NCBI GenBank assembly: GCA_913057195.1
Contig: CAJXNL010000009.1
Span: 1 to 64,000 of the forward strand
Source: an uncultured Wenzhouxiangella sp.
GTDB taxonomy: Bacteria > Pseudomonadota > Gammaproteobacteria > Xanthomonadales > Wenzhouxiangellaceae
Length of the DNA: 64,000 nucleotides
Reading direction: 5' to 3'
The stretch's first letter is position 1; each line of letters starts with the position of its first letter. Below the pieces are notes generated by a model that saw nothing but the letters and a program-made list of their open reading frames with translations, made no database searches and was not told the DNA's origin. Below are positions 44,926 through 55,864 of this stretch, one piece after another. Made by a program: the position numbers and the translations under genes.

Positions 44926-45279
44926 TTAACGAACCGGGCGACGGGGCCCCTTACGGGTCCGAGCATTGGTCTTTGTTCGCTGACCACGCACTGGCAGGCC
45001 ACGACGATGTCGCAGGCCGCGGTAACAACCCAGATCCATCAGCCGCTTAATATTCATACCTACTTCACGCCGAAGATCACCCTCGACGGTCATGTTGCCG
45101 ATATGCTGACGAAGCTTCTCTTGCTCTGCCTCGGTCAAGTCTTTCACCTTCGTGCTGGGGTCTATGCCGGCCACATCACACAGTTGGTAAGCCCGCGTTC
45201 GGCCAATCCCATAAATCTGGGTAAGACCTACCCATGTGTGCGCTTGAAGCGGCAAGTTCACGCCTGCTATGCGAGCCAT
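44926..45279 (-). CDS. rpsM: 30S ribosomal protein S13
   Basis: A 117-residue head protein: [31 protein letters not shown] and the C-terminal [20 protein letters not shown]. First gene after the alpha-operon promoter found at 45328-45356, with a leader of about 40 bases. Confidence 0.98.
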   Translation of the reverse strand: MARIAGVNLPLQAHTWVGLTQIYGIGRTRAYQLCDVAGIDPSTKVKDLTEAEQEKLRQHIGNMTVEGDLRREVGMNIKRLMDLGCYRGLRHRRGLPVRGQRTKTNARTRKGPRRPVR

Positions 45280-45327
45280 TGAATCTCTCCGTCTCTCGTT
45301 AGGTGCGGTTGACTAACGCAACCCACT

Positions 45328-45356
45328 ATTGTAGTTAATTTCAGTGAATTACTCAA
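45328..45356 (-). promoter_or_regulatory. Alpha-operon promoter
   Basis: On the minus strand TTGAGT (45351-45356) and TACAAT (45328-45333) are separated by exactly 17 bases, between the rpmJ stop and the rpsM start. The predicted RNA then contains GGTTG...CAACC, a small stem before the rpsM start in the region where S4 acts in E. coli. Promoter match is seen; regulation by S4 is inferred from homology. Confidence 0.6.
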
Positions 45357-45362
45357 GCGGTC

Positions 45363-45476
45363 CTACCCCTGACGTTGTTTGTGCTTGGGGTCGGTGCAAA
45401 TCACATAAACGACACCACGCCGCCGCACCACCTTGCAATTGCGACAGATTTTTTTTACTGATGCCTGCACTTTCAT
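45363..45476 (-). CDS. rpmJ: 50S ribosomal protein L36
   Basis: A 37-residue protein too short for most gene finders. It starts [17 protein letters not shown] and ends [11 protein letters not shown], retaining the zinc ligands (two Cys in CRNC, Cys in ICTD and His in KHKQ), so it is the zinc-containing C+ form. It lies 22 bases after secY and before the alpha-operon promoter. Confidence 0.97.
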   Translation of the reverse strand: MKVQASVKKICRNCKVVRRRGVVYVICTDPKHKQRQG

Positions 45477-45498
45477 CTCAAAACTCCGGAAATAAGAA

Positions 45499-46857
45499 TT
45501 AACGGCGAACCACGCCTGAGCGTCCATACCCTTTCAAATTGGACTTCTTCAACAAACTGTCATACTGATGCGACATAAGATGCGCTTGCAGCTGCGCCAT
45601 AAAGTCCATTGTCACCACCACAATAATCAGCAAAGAGGTCCCGCCAAAATAAAAGGGCACGTTCCACCGCATGATCAGAAACTCGGGCATCAGACACACT
45701 GCCACAAGATAAAGCGCACCAATACTCGTCAAGCGGGTCAACACATAATCAATGTATTCTGCCGTCTGGCGGCCTGGGCGAATCCCTGGAATAAAAGCAC
45801 CTGACTTTTTCAAATTGTCGGCAGTCTCTCGAGAGTTAAAAACGATCGCGGTGTAGAAAAAGCAGAAAAAAGCGATCATGCCACCGAACAGCGCGACATA
45901 AATCGGCTGTCCAGGCGTCAACTGCTGGGAGATGGTCTGCAGCCAACTGACACCATCGGCCTGTCCAAACCAAGTGGACATTGTGGCAGGAAACAGCACA
46001 AGACTGGAGGCAAAAATGGCTGGAATCACGCCTGCCATGTTGACCTTTAGGGGCAGATGGCTTGACTGCGAACGGTATGCCTGTCGGCCCTGGCGCTGCG
46101 CGTAGTTCACGGTAATTCGTCTCTGCCCGCGCTCAACGAAAACCACGAACGCTGTGACGGCAAGTGCCAGCACGCCTAAGAATGTCGCGGTTGTGATGCC
46201 CAGCTGCCCTGTATTGACAAGCTCCAGTGTCGATCCCACAGCACGAGGCAGCTCTGCCACGATACCCGCGAAAATCAGAATAGAAATGCCGTTGCCAATG
46301 CCACGTTCAGAGATTTGCTCACCCAGCCACATCAAAAAGATTGTGCCTGCTGTCAGTGTCACCACAGCGGCAAAGACAAACCCTGGTCCTGGCGAGAAAA
46401 CGACCGGCAATTGCGCACCAGCGCTTTGACTTTGGAGGGCCACCGCTACACCCGCTGACTGGAACAACGCTAAAACAACGGTAAAGTAACGCGTGTACTG
46501 AGTAATCTTCCGGCGTCCAGCCTCGCCTTCTTTTCTCAATGCTTGCAACTGTGGAATGGCATGGCTCATCAATTGCATGATGATCGATGCAGAAATGTAC
46601 GGCATTACGCCGAGTGCGAAAATGGAAAAGCGCCCCAAAGCGCCGCCAGAAAACATGTTGAAGATATCAACAATGGTGCCGCTGGACATGTCCATCAACT
46701 CAACCAATGCGACGGGGTTGATTCCTGGCACTGGGATAAACGTGCCGAAACGGAAAACAAGCAAGGACACCAACACCACAGTCAGACGCTGCCGCAGCTC
46801 AGTCATTCGACCGATCCCGCCTAACATGCCAGCCATTCCTGAGGGAGTTGAAGCCAT
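45499..46857 (-). CDS. secY: Preprotein translocase subunit SecY
   Basis: Core of the Sec translocon, 452 residues with ten membrane helices. It contains the plug region and IPVPGINP segment in the first loop, and the cytoplasmic loop [21 protein letters not shown] (in part) that contacts SecA and ribosomes. Coupled to rplO: the start and stop overlap at position 46857. Penultimate gene of the spc operon. Confidence 0.97.
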   Translation of the reverse strand: MASTPSGMAGMLGGIGRMTELRQRLTVVLVSLLVFRFGTFIPVPGINPVALVELMDMSSGTIVDIFNMFSGGALGRFSIFALGVMPYISASIIMQLMSHAIPQLQALRKEGEAGRRKITQYTRYFTVVLALFQSAGVAVALQSQSAGAQLPVVFSPGPGFVFAAVVTLTAGTIFLMWLGEQISERGIGNGISILIFAGIVAELPRAVGSTLELVNTGQLGITTATFLGVLALAVTAFVVFVERGQRRITVNYAQRQGRQAYRSQSSHLPLKVNMAGVIPAIFASSLVLFPATMSTWFGQADGVSWLQTISQQLTPGQPIYVALFGGMIAFFCFFYTAIVFNSRETADNLKKSGAFIPGIRPGRQTAEYIDYVLTRLTSIGALYLVAVCLMPEFLIMRWNVPFYFGGTSLLIIVVVTMDFMAQLQAHLMSHQYDSLLKKSNLKGYGRSGVVRR

Positions 46858-47288
46858 TACTCGACCCGACCACCCGCCGCTTCGATGGCTTTCTTGGCAC
46901 CCGCTGAGACACCGAGCCCTTTAGTCGTGACAGCCCGGTCAATTGAACCCCTGGCAATCACTTTCGCCTTGCGTGCCTCATTCGGCACGACCTTGGCGGC
47001 TTTCAAGGTCTCAAGATCGATGACTTCTTCTTTGAGACCAGCCAACTCATACAAGCGTACCTCACTGGTAAAGCGATTGGCTGAGGTTGCAAACCCCACT
47101 TTGGGCAACCGGCGCTGGATGGGCAACTGCCCGCCTTCGAAGCCAACCTTATGGTACCCACCTGAGCGTGAGTGCTGCCCTTTGTGGCCTCGGCCAGCGG
47201 TCTTACCAAGCCCCGACCCAATGCCCCGCCCAACCCGTTTGCGAGCGGTTCGGCTGCCGGCAGCTGGTTTAACACTATTGAGCTTCAT
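46857..47288 (-). CDS. rplO: 50S ribosomal protein L15
   Basis: A 143-residue protein: [39 protein letters not shown] and the C-terminal [18 protein letters not shown]. It starts four bases after rpmD and overlaps secY by one base. Confidence 0.98.
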   Translation of the reverse strand: MKLNSVKPAAGSRTARKRVGRGIGSGLGKTAGRGHKGQHSRSGGYHKVGFEGGQLPIQRRLPKVGFATSANRFTSEVRLYELAGLKEEVIDLETLKAAKVVPNEARKAKVIARGSIDRAVTTKGLGVSAGAKKAIEAAGGRVE

Positions 47289-47292
47289 AACC

Positions 47293-47661
47293 TTAATCCT
47301 TCTCTACGCGTACAAGGTAGTTCACCTTGTTCACCATTCCTCGAGTTGCAGGTGAATCCTCGACTTCCACCGTGTGATTGACATGTCGAAGACCCAGCCC
47401 TCGCACAGTCGCTCGGTGACGGCCGATTGTCCCGATTAAACTTTTGACCAAAGTCACTCGCATTGTCTGGCCTTTTTTACTTACCGAAGGAGCCTGCTTC
47501 GCCTCTGATTCGCTTGGCGTAGCAGGCGCTTTTTTCGTCGCCGCTTGTTTTGACGCGGCTTTTTTGGCCACTTTTTTAGTGGCCGTCTTTTTAGACGCAG
47601 TCTTCTTGGTGGCCTTCTTCTTGGTCACCTTTTTTTGATCGTCATTAGCCATGGTGCTCAT
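47293..47661 (-). CDS. rpmD: 50S ribosomal protein L30 with Lys/Ala-rich N-terminal extension
   Basis: The C-terminal 56 residues are a complete L30 ([43 protein letters not shown]). Bacterial L30 is normally about 60 residues, but this frame runs on for about 66 more at the N-terminus. These are made of repeated (A/T)(S/T)KK units such as [12 protein letters not shown], then a Pro/Ser/Glu linker. GAGGAGG lies three bases before the ATG at 47661 and twelve before the in-frame ATG at 47652. An internal ATG at 47463 with AAAAAAGG seven bases upstream would yield a standard L30. Both products are possible. The extension resembles histone-H1-like tails and may bind RNA or DNA (inference). Confidence 0.9.
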   Translation of the reverse strand: MSTMANDDQKKVTKKKATKKTASKKTATKKVAKKAASKQAATKKAPATPSESEAKQAPSVSKKGQTMRVTLVKSLIGTIGRHRATVRGLGLRHVNHTVEVEDSPATRGMVNKVNYLVRVEKD

Positions 47662-48157
47662 GAACCTCCTCGATGGACTTGCCGCGCTTCATGGCCACTT
47701 TTTCAGGGGACATCATCGACTGCAGTCCTTTCATGGTTGCACGCACCAAGTTGATTGGATTGTTTGAACCCACACTCTTCGCCAAAACGTTTTGAACGCC
47801 TACGGCTTCAAAGACAGCCCGCATGGCACCGCCTGCAATGACACCCGTACCCTCAGATGCAGGCTGCATGTAGACCCGAGATCCACTGTGACTGGATTTG
47901 ACCGCATGCCACAAGGTCCCTTCATTCAGAGACACATGCACCATATCTCTTCGAGCACGCTCCATGGCTTTTTGGATGGCCAGCGGGACTTCACGCGCCT
48001 TCCCATAGCCAAACCCAACTTTACCTTCGCCGTCGCCGACGACGGTCAGCGCCGTGAAGCTAAATTGACGACCGCCTTTAACCACTTTGACAACGCGGTT
48101 TACGGCAACCAATTTTTCAATGAGATCGTCGCCTTGTTGCTGCTGTTCTCTAGCCAT
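47645..48157 (-). CDS. rpsE: 30S ribosomal protein S5
   Basis: A 170-residue protein with the N-terminal double-stranded-RNA-like domain ([20 protein letters not shown]) and [21 protein letters not shown]. The last codons overlap the start of the extended rpmD frame and contain its Shine-Dalgarno. Part of the spc operon. Confidence 0.98.
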   Translation of the reverse strand: MAREQQQQGDDLIEKLVAVNRVVKVVKGGRQFSFTALTVVGDGEGKVGFGYGKAREVPLAIQKAMERARRDMVHVSLNEGTLWHAVKSSHSGSRVYMQPASEGTGVIAGGAMRAVFEAVGVQNVLAKSVGSNNPINLVRATMKGLQSMMSPEKVAMKRGKSIEEVHEHHG

Positions 48158-48173
48158 AACGATTCCGTCTTCC

Positions 48174-48533
48174 TTAGAACTTTAGACCGGCTTCGCGCGC
48201 CGCATCTGCCAGGGCCTTGATGCGGCCATGATATTTGAATCCCGAGCGGTCGAAAGCCACTCCCTCAATGCCTGCCGCGATTCCCCGCTCAGCGATGGCT
48301 TTGCCGACCGCCTTTGCCGCCTCAACAGAGCACGTCCCCTTCAGATCACCGCGCACGTCTTTTTGAAGCGTTGACGCCGCAGCAACGGTCCGACCGCCTT
48401 CTGCCAAAATAATTTGGGCATACAAATGGCGGCCCGTGCGATGAACCGACAAGCGCGGCACACCGGAGCGTTGAATTCGAGCACGATTTTTTCGGGCCCG
48501 GCGTAATCTCGATTGCGTCTTACCTTGAACCAT
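48174..48533 (-). CDS. rplR: 50S ribosomal protein L18
   Basis: A 119-residue 5S rRNA-binding protein: [16 protein letters not shown], and the ending [20 protein letters not shown]. Usual place between rplF and rpsE. Confidence 0.98.
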   Translation of the reverse strand: MVQGKTQSRLRRARKNRARIQRSGVPRLSVHRTGRHLYAQIILAEGGRTVAAASTLQKDVRGDLKGTCSVEAAKAVGKAIAERGIAAGIEGVAFDRSGFKYHGRIKALADAAREAGLKF

Positions 48534-48560
48534 GATGCTAAATCCTCAAAGATGATCCGC

Positions 48561-49088
48561 TTAAGCCTTTTTGGCCTCTTTCATAATGACCCGCTCATCA
48601 GCATATCGAACGCCTTTGCCTTTATACGGCTCAGGCGGACGGTAAGCCCGAATTTCAGCAGCCACCTGACCGACTTTCTGCTTGTCTGAGCCTGAAACGA
48701 CAATTTCGGTCTGGCTCGGACACTCGATCGTGACCCCTTCTGGAATGGGATGGTCGACAGGATGCGAAAATCCCAGCTGCAGATTCAAGGTCTTGCCTTG
48801 CACCGCAGCGCGGTAGCCGACGCCCACCAGGCTTAGGCGTTTCTCAAACCCATCGGTGACACCCTTCACCATATTGTTGACCAAAGCCCGCATGGTTCCT
48901 GCCATCGGCATGTTGTCATCACTGATCGGCTTGAAATGCAACTGCCCAGCATCTTCTGTCATTTCTACAGTCGGATGGAGGTCCATTGACAGGCTCCCCT
49001 TAGGGCCTTTCACCTGCACCGCCTGTCCACTGACATTGAACTCGACCCCTTTGGGCAAAGTGACCGGGTAATTTGCAATTCGTGACAT
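48561..49088 (-). CDS. rplF: 50S ribosomal protein L6
   Basis: A 175-residue protein with two homologous L6 domains; the C-terminal signature [22 protein letters not shown] is intact. It binds near the sarcin-ricin loop. Spc operon, between rpsH and rplR. Confidence 0.98.
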   Translation of the reverse strand: MSRIANYPVTLPKGVEFNVSGQAVQVKGPKGSLSMDLHPTVEMTEDAGQLHFKPISDDNMPMAGTMRALVNNMVKGVTDGFEKRLSLVGVGYRAAVQGKTLNLQLGFSHPVDHPIPEGVTIECPSQTEIVVSGSDKQKVGQVAAEIRAYRPPEPYKGKGVRYADERVIMKEAKKA

Positions 49089-49130
49089 CGTTTCCTACTC
49101 CAAACCTAAAATTTTGTCCCGTCGGCCACC

Positions 49131-49526
49131 TTAGGCCACGAGACAAAGGACCTCACCGCCGCGATTCTCTGCTCGTGCCCGCGCATCGGTCATGACACCG
49201 CCCGAGGTACTGACAATGGCCACACCCAGCCCATTAAGGACACGGGGGAGCTCATCATGACCGAAGTATCGCCGCCGGCCTGGCTTGCTATAACGGTCGA
49301 GCCGATCGATCACACCACGTCCCTCGAAATATTTCAGCTCAATGGTCAGGGTGCTTTTAACGCCTTGTTCGGTCACTCCGAAATCGCGAATAAAACCCTC
49401 GTCTTTCAAGACGCTGGCAACCGCTGCCTTCACTTTAGATGCGGGCATAGACACCGTTTTTTTCCGCACCGCCTGCGCATTCTTAATGCGAGCCAGCATG
49501 TCAGAGATTGGGTCTGTCATACTCAT
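49131..49526 (-). CDS. rpsH: 30S ribosomal protein S8
   Basis: A 131-residue 16S rRNA-binding protein starting [18 protein letters not shown] and ending with [19 protein letters not shown]. In E. coli it represses the spc operon by binding the rplE region of the mRNA; whether a similar site exists here was not determined. Confidence 0.98.
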   Translation of the reverse strand: MSMTDPISDMLARIKNAQAVRKKTVSMPASKVKAAVASVLKDEGFIRDFGVTEQGVKSTLTIELKYFEGRGVIDRLDRYSKPGRRRYFGHDELPRVLNGLGVAIVSTSGGVMTDARARAENRGGEVLCLVA

Positions 49527-49539
49527 TTAAGCTTTCTCC

Positions 49540-49845
49540 TTACCAACTGGCCTTGCGCAAGCCCGGAACGTCGCCGGACATGGCCGCCTCCCTGAGCTTG
49601 TTCCGTGAGAGACCAAACTTCCGGTAGTATCCACGCGGCCGTCCTGTCACACGACAGCGATTGCGAGCCCGAGAGGGGCTCGAGTCACGCGGCAACTTCG
49701 CCAACTGATGCATCGCTTGCTGCTTTGACTCATAGTCTGCCTCCGGGTCCGAAATGACCCGCTTGAGCTCAGCTCTCTTGGCTGAGTACTTAGAGACCAG
49801 CTTTGCTCGCTTACGATCCCGCTGAACCATTGAAACCTTTGCCAT
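49540..49845 (-). CDS. rpsN: 30S ribosomal protein S14
   Basis: A 101-residue protein, the longer zinc-free C- form: [20 protein letters not shown] and [18 protein letters not shown]. Placed between rplE and rpsH. Confidence 0.98.
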   Translation of the reverse strand: MAKVSMVQRDRKRAKLVSKYSAKRAELKRVISDPEADYESKQQAMHQLAKLPRDSSPSRARNRCRVTGRPRGYYRKFGLSRNKLREAAMSGDVPGLRKASW

Positions 49846-49857
49846 TCTCTAATCTCC

Positions 49858-50400
49858 TCAACGCGCCCGAAACGGGAAGCCAAAGGCCTGGAGCAATGCC
49901 ATACCTTCCTCGTCCGTCCGCGCAGTGGTGGTGACCGCGATATCCATGCCTCGGATCGCATCAATTTGGTCATAGTTAATTTCAGGGAAAATAATTTGTT
50001 CTTTGACGCCTAAGTTGTAGTTGCCCTTCCCATCAAAAGATTTTGGGCTCACACCACGAAAATCTCTCACCCGAGGCAATGAGACGGTAATAAGCCGATC
50101 GAAAAACTCATACATCCGCTCACGCCGCAATGTGACTTTGCAACCAATTGGATAATCATCGCGAATTTTGAAGCTCGCCACCGACTTACGTGCCTTGGTC
50201 ACAATCGGCTTTTGACCCGTAATCTTCGCCATGTCGTCAACCGCCTTCTCGATGACCTTCTTGTCAGCGACGGCCTCGCCCAGCCCCATGTTCAGGGTGA
50301 TCTTGTCCAAGCGTGGCACTTCCATGATGTTGGAATAGCTGAACTTTTCCATCAGCTGGTTGATCACTTGCTTTTGATAGAACTCTTGCAACCTAGCCAT
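49858..50400 (-). CDS. rplE: 50S ribosomal protein L5
   Basis: A 180-residue 5S rRNA-binding protein. I start at 50400 ([11 protein letters not shown]), where GAGG lies eight bases upstream; in-frame ATGs at 50406 and far upstream (50493, inside rplX) are less likely. Motifs: [29 protein letters not shown] and [11 protein letters not shown]. Confidence 0.97.
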   Translation of the reverse strand: MARLQEFYQKQVINQLMEKFSYSNIMEVPRLDKITLNMGLGEAVADKKVIEKAVDDMAKITGQKPIVTKARKSVASFKIRDDYPIGCKVTLRRERMYEFFDRLITVSLPRVRDFRGVSPKSFDGKGNYNLGVKEQIIFPEINYDQIDAIRGMDIAVTTTARTDEEGMALLQAFGFPFRAR

Positions 50401-50410
50401 TGCCATTGCC

Positions 50411-50731
50411 TCAAATATCGACGACTTCACCGGTTGAGCGAAACACTCGCACTTTCCGGCCGTCTTCCAAAGATTTGTAGCCGACGCGATCACCTTGATC
50501 AGTCGCCGGGTTGTACAGCATCACGTTAGATGCATGAATCGGTGCTTCTTTCTCAATAATGCCGCCGGGTCTTTGGGCCTGCGGATCTGGGCGCTGATGG
50601 CGCTTGATCATGTTCACGTTCTCAACCAAGAACCGACCATCTTTCAGAACCTGAAGAACGTGACCTCGCTGCCCCTTACTTCGGCCTGCGATCACAACCA
50701 CTTCATCGCCTTTACGAATGCGCTCCATCAT
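50411..50731 (-). CDS. rplX: 50S ribosomal protein L24
   Basis: A 106-residue assembly-initiator protein with an N-terminal KOW motif ([19 protein letters not shown]) and VKKHQ-like [21 protein letters not shown]. The second residue is also Met, so the start could be three bases later. Confidence 0.97.
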   Translation of the reverse strand: MMERIRKGDEVVVIAGRSKGQRGHVLQVLKDGRFLVENVNMIKRHQRPDPQAQRPGGIIEKEAPIHASNVMLYNPATDQGDRVGYKSLEDGRKVRVFRSTGEVVDI

Positions 50732-50738
50732 CCTCTCC

Positions 50739-51107
50739 TTACAACACTTCTGGCGCCAGAGACACGATCTTCATAAATCGCTCAGTGCGCAACTCTCTTG
50801 TCACCGGCCCAAAGATGCGGGTGCCCACGGGCTCCAACTTACTGTTGAGCAAAACAGCCGCATTTCCATCGAAGCGAATTAAAGACCCGTCCCGACGACG
50901 CACGCCCTTGGCCGTCCGCACAACCACTGCATTGTAGACCTCGCCTTTTTTGACTTTGCCTCTGGGAATCGCATCTTTCACGGTAACCTTAATGACGTCG
51001 CCGATATTGGCGTAGCGCCGCTTGGAGCCGCCCAGTACTTTGATACACATGACTTCACGCGCGCCGCTATTGTCGGCCGCTGAAAGTCTTGATTGCATCT
51101 GTATCAT
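50739..51107 (-). CDS. rplN: 50S ribosomal protein L14
   Basis: A 122-residue, highly conserved protein: [20 protein letters not shown] and the ending [12 protein letters not shown]. First gene of the spc operon; it lies 29 bases after rpsQ with no obvious separate promoter. Confidence 0.98.
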   Translation of the reverse strand: MIQMQSRLSAADNSGAREVMCIKVLGGSKRRYANIGDVIKVTVKDAIPRGKVKKGEVYNAVVVRTAKGVRRRDGSLIRFDGNAAVLLNSKLEPVGTRIFGPVTRELRTERFMKIVSLAPEVL

Positions 51108-51136
51108 TTCAATTCACTCCACTCATCAATCTTGAT

Positions 51137-51421
51137 TTACTGAGCCCGCTCAATAACTTCGATGACCTGCCAAGCCTTCGATTTTGAGACCGGGCGGGTC
51201 TCAGCGATCCGAACAGTATCGCCCTCTTTGCAATCGTTGCTTTCATCGTGGGCATGCACTTTGCTGGACCGGCGAATATACTTCCCATAAAGCGGATGCT
51301 TCACCAAACGCTCCAATCGCACGGTGACAGTTTTGTCCATTTTGTCACTCACGACTCGCCCAACTTGACTGCGCTGGACCTTATCGGAGGCCATGGCTTT
51401 GTTTTGTTCTACATCACTCAT
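51137..51421 (-). CDS. rpsQ: 30S ribosomal protein S17
   Basis: A 94-residue protein: [40 protein letters not shown] and the [11 protein letters not shown] signature. It has about nine extra N-terminal residues before [10 protein letters not shown], so translation may start there instead. It overlaps rpmC by four bases. Confidence 0.97.
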   Translation of the reverse strand: MSDVEQNKAMASDKVQRSQVGRVVSDKMDKTVTVRLERLVKHPLYGKYIRRSSKVHAHDESNDCKEGDTVRIAETRPVSKSKAWQVIEVIERAQ

Positions 51422-51627
51422 GAAGTTTTATCCTGTGCTGACTGAGCCGACTGATTCATCACGGTTTTCACCCGGGCAATCTGACGGCGAACACGCTTCA
51501 TCTCTTTGGGATTGGTCAATGAACCACTGGCTTTTTGCATCCGCAGGTCAAATTGCTCTTTTCGCAACTCAACCAACAGATCCTTGAGTTCAGCGTCGGC
51601 CTTTTGACGAAGTTCACTCGCTTTCAT
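51418..51627 (-). CDS. rpmC: 50S ribosomal protein L29
   Basis: A 69-residue helical protein at the exit tunnel: [20 protein letters not shown] and [21 protein letters not shown]. It overlaps rplP upstream and rpsQ downstream by four bases each. Confidence 0.97.
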   Translation of the reverse strand: MKASELRQKADAELKDLLVELRKEQFDLRMQKASGSLTNPKEMKRVRRQIARVKTVMNQSAQSAQDKTS

Positions 51628-52037
51628 CCCATCGTCCTCGAAACAAAGTTGGTTTTAACGCTCAGCTTGGCCGCCGCACGCCGAAACGCTTCACGTGCCA
51701 CAGGCTCGCTCACGCCCTGAATCTCATAAATCATGCGCCCGGGCTGAATCACAGCCACCCAGTATTCGACGTTGCCTTTTCCTTTCCCCATCCGAACCTC
51801 AACCGGCTTTTTGGTGATTGGTTTGTCGGGAAAGACTCGAATCCAAAGTTTGCCGCCCCGCTTAACGTGACGCGTGATTGCACGCCGAGCAGACTCAATT
51901 TGACGGGCGGTGATGAATCCGCGAGTGGTGGCCTGGAGACCAAACTCACCAAAGCTCACGCGGTTGCCGACGTGCGCAAGCCCACGATTGCGGCCTTTTT
52001 GCTGTTTCCTAAACTTTGTCCGCTTTGGCTGCAACAT
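51624..52037 (-). CDS. rplP: 50S ribosomal protein L16
   Basis: A 137-residue protein near the A-site: [39 protein letters not shown] and the RMGKGKG segment. It lies two bases after rpsC. Confidence 0.98.
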   Translation of the reverse strand: MLQPKRTKFRKQQKGRNRGLAHVGNRVSFGEFGLQATTRGFITARQIESARRAITRHVKRGGKLWIRVFPDKPITKKPVEVRMGKGKGNVEYWVAVIQPGRMIYEIQGVSEPVAREAFRRAAAKLSVKTNFVSRTMG

Positions 52038-52039
52038 GC

Positions 52040-52726
52040 TTAGCTCTCCTTACGTCCGCCACGTCCTGAGGCGTTCTCTTCACTTGCTTCGCTGTGCAAA
52101 TCAAAGACATCGCCTTTGTAAACCCAAACCTTGATGCCAATAATGCCGTACGTGGTGGCTGCCTCCGCGGTGCCGTAATCAATTCCAGCACGCAGCGTGT
52201 GCAGTGGCACGCGGCCTTCGCGGTAACGCTCGACCCGCGCAATGTCAGCGCCGTTCAAACGGCCGCCCACTTGAACTTTGATTCCCAAAGCGCCGAGACG
52301 CATGGCGTTGCCAATCGCTCGCTTCATCGCTCGACGAAACATCACCCGGCGCTCCAATTGCTGAGCGATGGAGTCAGCAACAAGCTTGGCATCCAATTCG
52401 GGTTTCCTGATCTCGTTGACCCGAATATGCGTCGGTACGCCCATGATCTGGCTGAGCTTCGCTCGCAGACGATCAATATCTTCGCCCTTCTTGCCGATAA
52501 CAATCCCAGGACGCGCTGTGTGCACGGTCACTTCAGCAGACTTTGCTGGACGCTCGATTTGAATGTGACTGACTGCCGCCTGAGACAGTTCCTTTTCGAG
52601 AAACGCCCGCGCTTTCAGATCCGTGTTCAAATAATCAGCGTAGTCTGCGCCCTCAGCGTACCAACGCGCTGACCAGTCCTTGGAAATGCCAAGGCGAATG
52701 CCGTTTGGATGTACTTTTTGACCCAT
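52040..52726 (-). CDS. rpsC: 30S ribosomal protein S3
   Basis: A 228-residue protein at the mRNA entry: [18 protein letters not shown], the KH motif [14 protein letters not shown] and [20 protein letters not shown]. Part of the S10 operon, with a charged, Gly-rich C-terminal tail. Confidence 0.98.
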   Translation of the reverse strand: MGQKVHPNGIRLGISKDWSARWYAEGADYADYLNTDLKARAFLEKELSQAAVSHIQIERPAKSAEVTVHTARPGIVIGKKGEDIDRLRAKLSQIMGVPTHIRVNEIRKPELDAKLVADSIAQQLERRVMFRRAMKRAIGNAMRLGALGIKVQVGGRLNGADIARVERYREGRVPLHTLRAGIDYGTAEAATTYGIIGIKVWVYKGDVFDLHSEASEENASGRGGRKES

Positions 52727-52729
52727 TGG

Positions 52730-53071
52730 TTAACCTTTATCCTGTTCTGACACCACGATTGTGATGTGACTGGTTCTTTTCAGGATTCGCGTGTAACGAC
52801 CCTTCGCCCTGGCTCGACCACGCTTCATGGTCGCGCCTTCGTCCACCATGATCGTGCCCACTTTCAACTCATCGATATCTGCACCGGCATTGTGCTCAGC
52901 GTTGGCAACCGCAGACATCAATACCTTACGGACGATATGCGCTGCTTTTTTGGTGCTGAAAGTCAACAACTCTTCAGCCTTTTCCACAGGCAGTCCGCGA
53001 ATCTGATCGGCCACCAATCTCACTTTCTGAGCAGAGATTCGGGCACCTTTTAGTTTTGCAGTGGCTTCCAT
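52730..53071 (-). CDS. rplV: 50S ribosomal protein L22
   Basis: A 113-residue exit-tunnel protein: [20 protein letters not shown] and the long hairpin ending [20 protein letters not shown]. Three bases separate it from rpsC. Confidence 0.98.
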   Translation of the reverse strand: MEATAKLKGARISAQKVRLVADQIRGLPVEKAEELLTFSTKKAAHIVRKVLMSAVANAEHNAGADIDELKVGTIMVDEGATMKRGRARAKGRYTRILKRTSHITIVVSEQDKG

Positions 53072-53086
53072 GAGTTTATTTCCCAG

Positions 53087-53359
53087 TTACTTCGACTTGC
53101 GATCGCCCGAGTGACCTTTGAATGTCCTCGTTGGAGCGAACTCACCTAATTTATGACCCACCATATTCTCGTTAATCAAAACTGGAATGTGCTGGCGCCC
53201 GTTATGCACCGCGATGGTCAGACCCACCATATCGGGAAGAATCATTGACCGACGCGACCATGTCTTTATTGGGCGCTTGCTGTTTGTTTCCACCGCCTCA
53301 TTCACTTTGCTGACCAAATGATGATCGACGAATGGGCCTTTTTTAATCGAACGTGGCAT
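53087..53359 (-). CDS. rpsS: 30S ribosomal protein S19
   Basis: A 90-residue head protein: [19 protein letters not shown] and the ending [19 protein letters not shown]. Located between rplB and rplV in the S10 operon. Confidence 0.98.
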   Translation of the reverse strand: MPRSIKKGPFVDHHLVSKVNEAVETNSKRPIKTWSRRSMILPDMVGLTIAVHNGRQHIPVLINENMVGHKLGEFAPTRTFKGHSGDRKSK

Positions 53360-53387
53360 ACCAAAATTCCTGAGTTAGTCTCGCCAA

Positions 53388-54239
53388 TTACTTCCGCTTG
53401 CGCGAACGTGAAATATATTGTGTGGTCCGCTTGTTGGTTCGCGTCCGCTTACCTTTTGTTTGTTGGCCCCAAGGGGTCACTGGATGACGGCCACCCGAAG
53501 TGCGGCCTTCACCACCGCCGTGAGGGTGATCCACCGGGTTCATCGCCACACCACGCACCGTGGGTCGAACGCCACGCCAACGCTTTGCACCGGCCTTTCC
53601 AAGCTTTTCAAGGTTGTGCTCGGTGTTGGACACCTGGCCAATGGTCGCTCGGCAAACCGTCAAGATTTTCCGCATCTCGCCTGAGCGCAGCAGCACCGTT
53701 GCGTACTGGCCCTCACGTGCAACAAGTTGAACGCTCGCGCCCGCAGACCGAGCCATCTGCCCGCCTTTGCCAGGCTTCATCTCGACGTTGTGCACTTGGG
53801 TACCCACGGGGATGTTGCGAAGTGGCATGGAATTGCCGGGCTTAATCGCCGCATCAGGCCCACTCATCACTTGGTCACCGGCGCGCAGGGTTTTCGGCGC
53901 CAGAATGTAGCGCCATTCACCGTCTAAATACTTAATGAGGGCAATATGCGCGCTGCGGTTGGGATCATACTCAATGCGCTCAACATGGCCTTTGATGCCG
54001 TCTTTGTCACGCTTGAAATCAATTTTCCGGTAGTGATGCTTGTGGCCACCGCCAATGTGGCGAGTGGTGATCCGGCCGTTGTTGTTGCGACCACCCGATG
54101 CGCTCTGAGATTCGACCAGCGCTGCGTATGGCTTTCCTTTCCACAAGTGGTCGTGGCGAATAGACACTTTGCCCCGACGGCCATTCGACGTTGGCTTTGC
54201 TTTGACAATCACTTTTGCATTCGTTTTGGCCATGGCCAT
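53388..54239 (-). CDS. rplB: 50S ribosomal protein L2
   Basis: Core 23S rRNA-binding protein of 283 residues with the catalytic-region histidine in [14 protein letters not shown]. It is a few residues longer than E. coli L2 at the N-terminus, and the exact start (54239 or the in-frame ATG at 54233) is unclear because the Shine-Dalgarno is weak. Confidence 0.97.
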   Translation of the reverse strand: MAMAKTNAKVIVKAKPTSNGRRGKVSIRHDHLWKGKPYAALVESQSASGGRNNNGRITTRHIGGGHKHHYRKIDFKRDKDGIKGHVERIEYDPNRSAHIALIKYLDGEWRYILAPKTLRAGDQVMSGPDAAIKPGNSMPLRNIPVGTQVHNVEMKPGKGGQMARSAGASVQLVAREGQYATVLLRSGEMRKILTVCRATIGQVSNTEHNLEKLGKAGAKRWRGVRPTVRGVAMNPVDHPHGGGEGRTSGGRHPVTPWGQQTKGKRTRTNKRTTQYISRSRKRK

Positions 54240-54276
54240 GATCCAGTACTCGCTTTAAATCCGTTGTCGACTCAAA

Positions 54277-54573
54277 TTATTCTGGCTGCAAATCTGCAAT
54301 GACTTCACCGGCTCGAATTCGCACATACGCCTTTTTCCAGTCATTTTGGCGCCCGATATTGAAGCGAAAACTCTTCACCTTGCCCTTCATATTTGAAACT
54401 TGCACCGATTCCACGTGCACGCTGAACAATGTCTCGACGGCCCGCTTGATCTCTTGCTTGGTTGCGTCCCGGCGCACCTCAAAAACGTACTGATTGGAGT
54501 CAGCCTGCAAGCGCGCTGTCTTCTCCGAGATGTGCGGATATCGAATGATTTCGTATACACGCTCTTGATTCAT
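54277..54573 (-). CDS. rplW: 50S ribosomal protein L23
   Basis: A 98-residue protein at the tunnel exit that docks trigger factor and SRP. I start at 54573 (MNQERVYEIIRYPHISEKT), with AGGAG eight bases upstream and a four-base ATGA overlap with the rplD stop. The trigger-factor contact region VESLFSVHVESV-like sequence (ETLFSVHVESVQV) is present. Confidence 0.96.
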   Translation of the reverse strand: MNQERVYEIIRYPHISEKTARLQADSNQYVFEVRRDATKQEIKRAVETLFSVHVESVQVSNMKGKVKSFRFNIGRQNDWKKAYVRIRAGEVIADLQPE

Positions 54574-55181
54574 GACAACCACTCCTGAATGCTCTCAATA
54601 GCGGCACGGGTGATGACCACTTGATCCGCATTGACCAGGCTCACCGGATCAATTCGATCAGCCGCCAACAGCTGTACGTTTCTCATGTTCCGAGCTGAGA
54701 GATAAACGTTTTCATGTAGCTCAGCGTCAATCACCAAACACCGGTCATCCTGCCGAATGCCCAGTCCGGTGAAAACGGATTGAACGGCTTTTGTCTTAGG
54801 CTCAGCCACCGACAGCTCGTCCACGACCACAACGCGGTCCTGGCGAACGAGCTCTGACAAAATCACCTTCAGCGCGCTCTGATACTGTTTGCGATTTAAC
54901 TTTTGGCTGAAATCACGGGGCTTAGCAGCAAAAGTCACACCGCCGCCTCGCCAGATGGGGCTGCGGATTGTTCCTGCACGCGCATTGCCCGTGCCTTTTT
55001 GCCGCCAGGGTTTACGGCCGCCGCCAGACACTGCCGAGCGGTTTTTTTGTGCCTTGGTCCCAGAGCGACCACCAGCGAGATAGGCCGTTACGGCTTGGTG
55101 AACCAAACTCTCAGAGAAGTCGCGACCAAAAATCTCATCTGAGACATTGATTTTGTTGCCGCCGTTTACTGCTAATTCCAT
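54570..55181 (-). CDS. rplD: 50S ribosomal protein L4
   Basis: A 203-residue protein with the extended tunnel loop SAVSGGGRKPWRQKGTGNAR and SPIWRGGGVTFAAKPRD. AAGGAG lies just before two consecutive ATGs (55184 and 55181); I use 55181 by comparison with other L4 proteins. In E. coli L4 represses its own S10 operon through the rpsJ leader, which here spans about 56177-56307. Confidence 0.96.
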   Translation of the reverse strand: MELAVNGGNKINVSDEIFGRDFSESLVHQAVTAYLAGGRSGTKAQKNRSAVSGGGRKPWRQKGTGNARAGTIRSPIWRGGGVTFAAKPRDFSQKLNRKQYQSALKVILSELVRQDRVVVVDELSVAEPKTKAVQSVFTGLGIRQDDRCLVIDAELHENVYLSARNMRNVQLLAADRIDPVSLVNADQVVITRAAIESIQEWLS

Positions 55182-55198
55182 CATCGGTCTCCTTAGAA

Positions 55199-55843
55199 TC
55201 AACCCTTGATCGATGGACGGACGAGCACGTGACCACCGGGAGCACCGGGGATCGCACCTCGCACCATCAACAAATGACGCTCAGGGTCCACTCTGACCAC
55301 TTCCAAATTCATGGTGGTGACACGCTCATCACCCATGTGGCCTGACATTTTTTTGCCTTTAAATACGCGCCCGGGCGTTTGACACTGCCCGATCGATCCA
55401 GGTGCACGGTGAGCCAAGGAGTTACCATGCGTGGCATCTTGTGTACGGAAGTTGTAGCGCTTGACGACCCCAGCAAAGCCCTTGCCTTTACTGGTGCCAG
55501 TCACATCTACTCGCTGACCATCTTCGAATCGGTCAACGGTGATCTCACCGCCCACTGCCAGCTCTTCAGAATTCTCAGAATGATTGTCCAGGCGAAATTC
55601 CCAAAGGCCTTCTCCGGCCTCGGTGCCTGCTTTTTTGTAATGACCTGCGCTGGGTCGATTAACTAAAGACGCGCGTTTTTGCCCACTGGTCACTTGAATG
55701 GCGGCATAGCCATCGGTATCGTGCTGCCGAATTTGAGTGATGCGATTCGGCCGCACTTCAATCACAGTCACAGGAATTGAATCACCTGCCTCAGTGAAGA
55801 TGCGCGTCATGCCTTTCTTTTTGCCAACTAATCCAATGCTCAT
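55199..55843 (-). CDS. rplC: 50S ribosomal protein L3
   Basis: A 214-residue protein starting [20 protein letters not shown]. The loop [20 protein letters not shown] reaches the peptidyl-transferase centre and contains the glutamine methylated by PrmB, whose gene lies at 18089-18994. Second gene of the S10 operon. Confidence 0.98.
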   Translation of the reverse strand: MSIGLVGKKKGMTRIFTEAGDSIPVTVIEVRPNRITQIRQHDTDGYAAIQVTSGQKRASLVNRPSAGHYKKAGTEAGEGLWEFRLDNHSENSEELAVGGEITVDRFEDGQRVDVTGTSKGKGFAGVVKRYNFRTQDATHGNSLAHRAPGSIGQCQTPGRVFKGKKMSGHMGDERVTTMNLEVVRVDPERHLLMVRGAIPGAPGGHVLVRPSIKG

Positions 55844-55864
55844 GGTCTTCGCTCACATCACCTA

